Below are positions 56,953-64,000 of a DNA stretch of 64,000 nucleotides, one piece after another. The notes under the pieces are model-generated. The model saw only the letters and a list, made by a program, of their open reading frames with translations. It was not told the DNA's origin and did not search any database. Position 1 is the first letter of the stretch; each line of letters opens with the position of its first letter. The stretch comes from Tritrichomonas musculus (Eukaryota; Parabasalia; Tritrichomonadida; Tritrichomonadidae): NCBI GenBank assembly GCA_039105265.1, contig JAPFFF010000029.1:1426001-1490000 (forward strand), written 5' to 3'. The position numbers and the translations under genes were made by a program.

Positions 56953-58071
56953 ATGGATTCTCATGTATTTTATTTAAATCCGAATCAATTGGCTGATATG
57001 AGCAATTATAAAATTAATGGTGTAGCACCGATTGCATTTGCTATGATTACGACTACTGAATCAAGGTCAATTTATATTTTTCCATCAACTTTTACATTTC
57101 CGAGGCAAGTTCAAAGTATTTATAAAGGTACAACATTAACGACTAGACCTGCATGGATGTTATATTTAATTGGTGATGGAATTTATAGTCCGTCATACAT
57201 ATTTATACGAAAGATACTACCAGGATTTCAAGAACCTGTATTTGTATTATTAAATGATAACACACCTAAAGATATAACAAATTATTATGTAGAATATGAT
57301 GGTGAAGCTTATTTTAATAGAGTAAATTTCGCTTTTACTTATGAGGTATTCATGAATGCATTTAATAATATAATAACTGCAGCTGATATAGGCTATAATC
57401 CTAATGCAAATAAAACATATATATCATTTACCGTTTATGATAATCCAAACTTAATACCGATAATTGATTTCATTGATAACACAGAACCAGGTTCTGACAC
57501 CAATGATATTAGAATACAAACAATGAACGATTTAAATCAAAATACGAATTATAAACCGAAGAAACCTGCACATTTAGGTTTTCGAAATGATACAATAGCC
57601 GATGAATATCCTATATTCAAACCAAATATAAAACCCGATAATGAAACAACAGAAAATGAAACAACAGAAAATATTAAATCATTAACTCCCAATCCACCAA
57701 GAAAGCATAAATCAAAAGAAAATGATAACAAAGTTCATTTTTCAGCATCAGCCATAAGTACAAAACCAAATTATCCAACAAGCTATGAACCTATGGAAAT
57801 TGAAGACGATTGGCATGTAGGAAATCAAAATCAATCACAAGGCTTTTATTTTGAAACACCAAATCCTAATAAGACATCAAATTATTCTGAACGACAACAA
57901 AACATAAATAATGATACTTTTGAAGACTTGTCAACTTCACTTGATAATCAGCAAGACCAGAAGAAACAACCACAATCAACAAAACGTTTTAGTTTTAGAA
58001 TCGTTTCAGACCCAAATGACAAAAATAATAATAATAATAATAACAATAATGGAGGTTTTGATTTAAATTAA
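56953..58071 (+). CDS. Element C unrecognised 372-residue protein with low-complexity tail
   Basis: Residues 1-180 are beta-rich and folded-looking (SRSIYIFPSTFTFPRQVQ, PSYIFIRKILPGFQEPVFVLL). Residues 190-372 are disordered, with a duplicated ETTEN unit, Gln/Asn-rich parts and a run of nine Asn just before the stop. No family recognised. Minor capsid or fibre-base protein is possible from its place. It abuts the convergent next gene with no spacer. Confidence 0.5.
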   Translation: MDSHVFYLNPNQLADMSNYKINGVAPIAFAMITTTESRSIYIFPSTFTFPRQVQSIYKGTTLTTRPAWMLYLIGDGIYSPSYIFIRKILPGFQEPVFVLLNDNTPKDITNYYVEYDGEAYFNRVNFAFTYEVFMNAFNNIITAADIGYNPNANKTYISFTVYDNPNLIPIIDFIDNTEPGSDTNDIRIQTMNDLNQNTNYKPKKPAHLGFRNDTIADEYPIFKPNIKPDNETTENETTENIKSLTPNPPRKHKSKENDNKVHFSASAISTKPNYPTSYEPMEIEDDWHVGNQNQSQGFYFETPNPNKTSNYSERQQNINNDTFEDLSTSLDNQQDQKKQPQSTKRFSFRIVSDPNDKNNNNNNNNNGGFDLN

Positions 58072-60366
58072 TTATTCATTATTCATTCTTTGATGTAATG
58101 GTTTAAGATTAACAGCAAAATCATCATATTTATTTTTGTTCTGCAATTTACTTTCTTTGAGTTGTGCTTTGAATGCTGTGTATCCACAATTTGGATATAT
58201 ATCTCTTTCTATTGCTGCAGTTATTCGTTTAATGAAATTATCTTTAACGTTCTTAATATCTTCTGGCGATGCTTCTTTAAGTCCTTCTGCATTTCGTTTC
58301 AACCTGTTATATCCTTCTTGCTTACTTACATCAACATTGAAACCAACACCAAAGACAACATAATCAATGTAATGCATTAATTCAGTAAATTGTTTACCCC
58401 AATAACTTGGTTCAGCCTTTAGTTCTCCTGATGTGATATCAATAGCTTTATCAATAATCTTCTCAACATATGATTGAACATTCTTTCCTAATACTGAAAC
58501 ATATTCTTTATTGTTCTGTTGTTTCCAATATGCCCATTGTTCATATGTTAATATCTTTCCATTGAACTTATTGTCTTGAATTAGTTCTTTGAAAGGAGCA
58601 TCAAAGAGATAAGCAAATAACATATTTGATACAGCAAGGTAATTGATGAGTTTCTTCAAAGGAGATAATACAAAGAATTGTTCGTCATTCCAATACACTT
58701 TCCAGACTTTAGAAAAGATTGATGACCAATAAGAATTTGGTGTAATACGTTTGCTGACTCTTGCTTTTCCCAGACCCATAGGACCGTAATAATTTTCTAG
58801 CTCTTGCATTTCTTTTCCCTTTGTTAATTTGTATTGACCAGCATCCCAATCATTTTTCTTGATATCTTTATCAAATAATGATTGAATCCATTTATTGAAC
58901 GGCATTTCTTTTCTTTCTTGTTTTGTTTTAATAACAGATTTCCAAACTTTCTTGTAAGGAGAAGCAAATACAAGCTTGTATCCGTTAATGATTGAAGGAT
59001 TACCGTTCCTATCAATTAAAATAACATCATCAACTTTATCACCGTTCAAGTCTGTTATTGAGTTTCCTAACGGGTCTTTGGCATTTTCTGGTAATAAACG
59101 ATATCTTGGTTTACCGTCTTTATCAACTGAATTCTTACAGTATTCAATAGCTGTATCACGACAAGCTGCATTCGGAATGTATTTGATTCTGAAGTTTCCG
59201 TTAATAATCATATCAATAAATTTATCTCTGTAATAGGATATATTACCACCGACACGAGGTATTTCAAGCTTGTCAAATGAATCCTTTAATGTTGAGTTAA
59301 CATGCGGCATATCTTTATTATCACGACGTCCGCGAGTATTCTTTGTAGGTCGCCTTGCATTTCTTATTAATTCATCAAGTTGTTCATCTTCTGCTTTGTT
59401 ATCTTCTGCATATCCTTTGTATTTCCTTGCAAAAGGTGATTTAATTTCTTGTGCTTCTTCTTCATTATCAACATATTTGTATGGTTGTTTTGCAGGTGTT
59501 CTTGTATATCTGTATGCTTCGGTTGCTGCTTCATTATCATCATGCCAATCATCTAATTCATCATCATATAATGATTGAAGAGGTCCGTTATTATTGTTGT
59601 TGTCGTCTGCCATTTTATTAGTTGAAAAATTATTTTTATTGTGTTCCTTTGATGGTTCAATAAAAGAATCAGATAAATCATCGTTTTTCAATATTAATGA
59701 CTCAGAATCTGATTCGCTTAATGTTATATTAAGTAATGAATCTTCACTGTCTTTAGGCAATTGTATTGTCGAGTCATTTTCATCAGAATCACTCGGAGTT
59801 ATACGTTTTCTTCTTGGTGTTCTTCGTTTATTAGTATCAAGTGTTGGTTCATGAATGCTTGTTCTCTTTCTTCTTCCTTTGGTGGTTTGTGGTGTTTGAC
59901 TCTTTCTCGGTGGTTTGATGGGTGATGAACGAAAACCGTCAGAACTATAATTCAAATCATCGTTGACAACAATATTGAAGTAATTGATAATTGTATCAAG
60001 GCTTTTTTTATCTGTTGTGTACTCTTTTAAACTAAGGAATCGATTACCTTTGCTTTTAATACCTGCATTGATTTTGTTTATCAATGAAACAAATCGACGA
60101 AACTTGACTTTCATTTCACGAATCTTTCCCACACTTCTTCCTGTATATTCATTGTTTTGTATTTGATACAACAAATTAATTAAATCATTGGGGTGTTCTA
60201 GTTTGTATGTACTGAGAAACGTGTTCTTAAAAAAATCTATCGGGTCCTCTAGTTCATCATCATCATCAGGTTTAGAAACCTCGCTGTCAAATATAGTATC
60301 ATCATCAATATTGCTCAAATCTAATTCAAAGCTATCAGATGAATTATTTTTATCTTGTTTTGACAT
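58072..60366 (-). CDS. Element C 764-residue protein with acidic disordered half and DxNGD motif
   Basis: Residues 1-330 are acidic, Ser/Asp-rich and low-complexity, with a basic patch (PRKSQTPQTTKGRRKRTSIH, RRTPRRKRIT). From about 370 a folded half follows: DLNGDKVDDVILIDRNGNPS then INGYKLVF (calcium-binding-like loop), and basic aromatic helices. The same order is found in the 664-residue protein of element A. It is the only large gene of C on this strand. Function unknown; the basic patches would suit DNA contact. Confidence 0.62.
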   Translation of the reverse strand: MSKQDKNNSSDSFELDLSNIDDDTIFDSEVSKPDDDDELEDPIDFFKNTFLSTYKLEHPNDLINLLYQIQNNEYTGRSVGKIREMKVKFRRFVSLINKINAGIKSKGNRFLSLKEYTTDKKSLDTIINYFNIVVNDDLNYSSDGFRSSPIKPPRKSQTPQTTKGRRKRTSIHEPTLDTNKRRTPRRKRITPSDSDENDSTIQLPKDSEDSLLNITLSESDSESLILKNDDLSDSFIEPSKEHNKNNFSTNKMADDNNNNNGPLQSLYDDELDDWHDDNEAATEAYRYTRTPAKQPYKYVDNEEEAQEIKSPFARKYKGYAEDNKAEDEQLDELIRNARRPTKNTRGRRDNKDMPHVNSTLKDSFDKLEIPRVGGNISYYRDKFIDMIINGNFRIKYIPNAACRDTAIEYCKNSVDKDGKPRYRLLPENAKDPLGNSITDLNGDKVDDVILIDRNGNPSIINGYKLVFASPYKKVWKSVIKTKQERKEMPFNKWIQSLFDKDIKKNDWDAGQYKLTKGKEMQELENYYGPMGLGKARVSKRITPNSYWSSIFSKVWKVYWNDEQFFVLSPLKKLINYLAVSNMLFAYLFDAPFKELIQDNKFNGKILTYEQWAYWKQQNNKEYVSVLGKNVQSYVEKIIDKAIDITSGELKAEPSYWGKQFTELMHYIDYVVFGVGFNVDVSKQEGYNRLKRNAEGLKEASPEDIKNVKDNFIKRITAAIERDIYPNCGYTAFKAQLKESKLQNKNKYDDFAVNLKPLHQRMNNE

Positions 60367-60388
60367 TGTTTAGTTTCTAATAAATTGA

Positions 60389-63300
60389 ATGTTTACGATT
60401 GAGCAGAGCGGACACATAACAAAAACAAATACTATTGACGGATTGATTAACGAATACATTAAAAGATATGTCGATAATTATGTTATCAAAGGTGATTCAT
60501 CAAACGGAAATGGAATCACCGAGGAACAATTGAATGAAGCTGTTAACGGATTGCGTGATTATGTCATTAACAATTATGTTTTATCAACTGATATACCTGA
60601 TGACTTAATTAATGAGGAATCATTGACGACAAAAATAAATGATGCATTAAAAGGATATGCATTGAAGAGTGAAATACCTGAACCTGTTGAAAACAGATAT
60701 ACCAGAAGTACTCAAAAATAGTGAGTTGCAATTGAACATAAAAGAACAATTATCAGACGAAATGTTTCAGAAATTGATGGCTGAAGATGTTAAACCATTA
60801 TCAGCTCAAGCATCAATGTGTTTAACAAGTATGGCGGCTAATGAAGGTCTTCAATCGGCTTTGGATGTTTGTGCCGAACGATATGTTCCAAAAGATGATT
60901 TGAAGAATTACATCACGAGAGATAATTTGATTGTACCAACTGAATACACAATTGATACTAAGACGTATATGCTTCCTAATATAGGACCAATACCAGAAGA
61001 ATATGAAGAAAACGGAATGGATACATCTCACGTTTTACCGTTCAAAGAAGGAACACATTTGGTTGGTTATAAATTAGACAATAGTGGTAATATATTCCAT
61101 TTTGATATCAGATTTAAGACAAATGAATTATATGCTGATGAAGAATATAACGTTAAACAACATGAAGCTGAAGGATTTGAAAGTGAAGGTGAGTATTTTG
61201 AATTAGTGTGGGATGAAGTTAGTGGAGCAGTTCATGATAAATATCAATACCTTCCAATAACAATAACATTAGCAGAAACAGAAGATGAAATAGCATTGAA
61301 GAGTGATATACCAGAAGTACTCAAAAATAATGAACTACAATTGAATCCGAATGAAGAACCAACAGAAGAAGTTCAACAGAAATTGATGAATGATGATAAA
61401 CCGCTATCAGCACAAGCATCATATATATTATCATCTATGGCAGTAACTAAAGTAATAGATTTGATTAATATTGATGAATATGCAAAGCTTACAAACTTAA
61501 GCGAGTATCGTAAAATGAATGATTTAAGTATAACAAAGTTAACTCAACTTGAAATTGATAGAAGTATAGAAGAAAACGGTATTTGTCATCATGTTTATGA
61601 AAAATGTTTCATCAAATTTAGATATAATGATATTGAATATGATTATGTATTCACAACAGGTAATTTTAGTTCATTAGGATATTGGTGTGATAACTTCATT
61701 AATGTTGAAGGTACTGAATACAGTTTGTTTTGGAAGTATGATGGTACATTACTACTAGAAAATTCAACAACATATTGTGAAGGACCGATGGTTTATATTA
61801 TATCAATTTTGTATGAAGACAGAACAGATGAAATAGCATTGAAGAGTGAAATTCCTGAACCTGTTGACTTGACACCGTATTATACAAGTGAACAAGCTGA
61901 TGAGAAGTTTGTTGATGAGGATGAATTGGCTTATGAATTAGATAAGTATGAAACGAAAACAGTCGCTGAAGGTAAATATGCATTGAAAAGTGAATGTGAT
62001 AATAATCTTGGTGAATATCGAAAGAAAAACGATTTGACATATTCTGCAAAATATATTCCATTAACAGTTGAATATAAAGATGAAATCATTGATTCTGGTG
62101 ATATAGAAGCTAAACAAACCGCTTATATTGAATTCTGTGAAGGTAGTAAATTGGTTGGAAAGATGCTTTCACAAGCTAATTTACCTGAAGTAATTCAAGA
62201 TATTGATATCATATTCAAAACCGATGAAATCAATAAGAGCATTGATTCCGTTGATTATCCAGGTAATTATAATTGGCACATAATGTATCTCAGTAGAGAA
62301 CCAGATGTCGTGATTGCTTGGGATGATATCAATGGAATTCTTTACGGTGTGCATTCAGGAATTCCTGCTATTGGTTCTGTAATCATTGACTCTGCATTTA
62401 AAGTTATTCCTGAAGATAAACTATTACTTCATAAAGATTTAAATGAATATATTCTCAAAAATAGTGAGTTGCAATTGAACCCAAAGGAACAATTACCAGA
62501 AGAAGTCATACAGAAAATGATGGATAATGATGATAAACCATTATCAGCTAAAGCATCAATGTTTTTAACAAATATTATGGCTAATGAAGCTCTTCAGGTG
62601 TCTTTGGATTCTTGTGCCGAACGATATGTAGCTAAAAATGATGATGATTCATTAACGATTAATTCAACAGCTAAACAAGCATTAACAGTTTTATCATCTT
62701 CTGATGAAGTTTCTTTTATTTTAGGAACTAAACAAATAGATACTAGTGCATTATTTTATTATTATACGATAGATAAAGTAAATGAATTAAATATATCTGT
62801 TAATAATGGAGGTCAAATGTTAAAATTAATTCATGATTTAGCAAATGATAATTATAATATTGAATTAGATAAAGATACATTTATTAATACTTCATTAACG
62901 ATAAACGGAAATAGTTGTTATCCATTAAAAATATTAAATAACCACTTATATAAACGAACTGATAAAATGAGTATTTTATACGGTAAATCTGAAACAGATG
63001 AAAATACTATAAGAATTGATTATCTAAATTTAGGCGGTTTATGTATTTCAAGTATTAACAATATCACATATTTTGGTTTCACTTTTGATGCTGGATTCAT
63101 GTTTAATGCTAATGAAAATTTAGAAGAAAACTTTTTTCAGCATATTGTACTAATACAGAATTAAATAAATGTAATATTAAATTCGGTTATAATGATACTT
63201 ATAATACTACGTTTAATTATAGTTCATCAAAAGTTGCTGATACAGGTGAATTGCATATATATGTTGATGGTTATAAATTTCAATCATTTAGCATGTTTGG

Positions 63301-63805
63301 TACTGCAAGAAATACAACAATTGATTCAAATTTACATGTTTCTGGCAAGATAACATCAAATGGTTCAAATACAATCACACATTACTCACCGATTGAATCA
63401 TCAATGAACTCTGTTAGTGATTTCGTTATTGGTTCTCCAGTGTATATGACAGGTAAGGTTTACAAACATGTTGGTGATGAATGGATACCTTCAACAGCTG
63501 ATGATACAACTGATTGTATTTGTAGTGTCAAGACTTCAGGAACATGGAAAGAATATGTCGGTATATGTGTGAGAATCGATGACAAAAATAAATGTATAAC
63601 ATTTGCAAGTCATGGTGATTATCTTGTGAAAGTCAATGATTCATCATGTTATGGTATCGGGGATGAGGTGTTTATCGATAATGAAGACAATAAGCTGAAA
63701 GTTCTTTCAGGAGAGACAGCAATAACATCAAAAATAAAACGCATGACTGTTGGAATCATTACAAGTATCATTGATGAAAGAACATTAGCTGTATTCAAAG
63801 AGTAA
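60389..63805 (+). pseudogene. Element C fibre-like gene, broken
   Basis: The region encodes repeats of a fibre type: two or three copies of a block with DIPEVLKNSELQLN and KPLSAQASM, spacer modules like EQADEKFVDEDELAYELDKY, and KNDDDSLTINSTAKQ. Near the end GTARNTTIDSNLHVSGKITS matches the fibre of element A, followed by a compact beta domain (VGICVRIDDKNKCITFASHG). It is broken, with about two breaks. The internal block duplication suggests growth by repeat exchange. It corresponds to the element A gene at 48339-51932. Confidence 0.65.
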
Positions 63806-63840
63806 ACCAATTGATTGATTTTCATTTTATTTTTGTTCAT

Positions 63841-63993
63841 TTATGATTGAAATTGATTGAAGTATTCATCAATGAGTGTGTGTAATTGTTCAAGATGTCT
63901 TGTTTGAATTCTTATTGTACACATATTAATATCGTAATCATCAGCACCAAATGTACGTTTGACAATATTTTTGATATCTTTGTTCGGACTCAT
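63841..63993 (-). CDS. Element C possible small protein, 50 residues
   Basis: MSPNKDIKNIVKRTFGADDY onward to EYFNQFQS, a helical peptide in the compact minus-strand style of the other small genes. Not recognised. Sits just after the fibre region at the window edge. Confidence 0.4.
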   Translation of the reverse strand: MSPNKDIKNIVKRTFGADDYDINMCTIRIQTRHLEQLHTLIDEYFNQFQS

Positions 63994-64000
63994 CGCTATT

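Larger units (their letters stand above)
52095..64000. mobile_element. Element C: Maverick/Polinton-like virus fossil, running off the right edge
   Basis: Left end approximate, right end outside the window. Parts seen: several small coiled-coil proteins, a major capsid protein, a DDE integrase, a 116-residue protein shared with element A, an unrecognised 372-residue protein, a 764-residue minus-strand protein with a DxNGD motif, and a fibre-like gene. Gene spacing is very tight, with several overlaps of 11-42 bases. The ATPase and polymerase B were not seen and may lie beyond the edge. It is broken in a few places (about three), but most genes are open, so it is probably fairly young. Confidence 0.72.

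Noticed and set aside
59270-59578. Ser-rich open frame antisense to the 764-residue protein
   Set aside because: It is the mirror of an Asp/Glu-rich coding region; the minus-strand frame is longer and has a homologue in element A. The same applies to antisense frames within the HECT, kinase and ankyrin genes.

Overview
The window looks like a chromosome piece from a parabasalid protist of the Tritrichomonas/Trichomonas kind. The reasons are intronless genes in very AT-rich spacers, short 5' leaders with trichomonad-type TCA initiators, and the family mix: DUF3447-type ankyrin proteins, TKL kinases with many pseudokinases, BspA-like leucine-rich repeats, a giant HECT ligase, a hydrogenosomal-type CoA transferase remnant and Maverick/Polinton-like elements. 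The species assignment is inference; no rRNA gene is present to settle it.

Positions 1-19000 hold host family genes and their debris. From the left these are: ankyrin gene remains on the minus strand (1-2856); tRNA-Leu(AAG) and tRNA-Asp(GTC); a 1538-residue protein with one kinase domain that keeps its catalytic motifs, three degenerate kinase domains and BspA repeats; a small coiled-coil BspA protein; relics of another kinase/BspA gene (9.8-10.2 kb); a long ankyrin gene split by one in-frame stop and one frame change in an A-run (10385-14300); a second tRNA-Asp-like gene; a beta-helix protein ending in two RING fingers; and a coiled-coil pseudokinase.

Positions 19274-31220 are a ubiquitin block: a 3398-residue HECT E3 ligase (CUB-like, SPRY, HECT) is divergent from a thioredoxin-UBA-UBA-UBX protein, a probable Cdc48/p97 adaptor, with 226 bases between them. 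Next come a class M-type (SirTM-like) sirtuin of bacterial character, a broken acetyl-CoA hydrolase/transferase gene, and an unrecognised low-complexity protein with an 18-bp tandem repeat.

Positions 35.2-37.9 kb carry two plain DNA transposons with clear ends: a 968-bp element with 20-bp inverted ends and a 6-bp TTAGAA duplication, and a 1318-bp element with perfect 44-bp inverted ends flanked by TA (Tc1/mariner-like, apparently non-autonomous).

From about 38.3 kb to the right edge the DNA is a nest of Maverick/Polinton-like fossils. Element A (about 38.3-52.1 kb) has a packaging ATPase, capsid parts and a long fibre-like protein. Segment B (about 43.2-47.0 kb), with its own integrase, ATPase and putative minor capsid protein, lies inside A between two capsid parts. 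Element C (about 52.1 kb to beyond the window) has a capsid protein, an integrase, small proteins shared with A, and a broken fibre-like gene. No polymerase B gene is visible in the window. A short motif of the form (L/I)-x-G-A-(L/F/I) recurs in several A/B proteins and may be a maturation-protease site; this is the most interesting lead in the elements.
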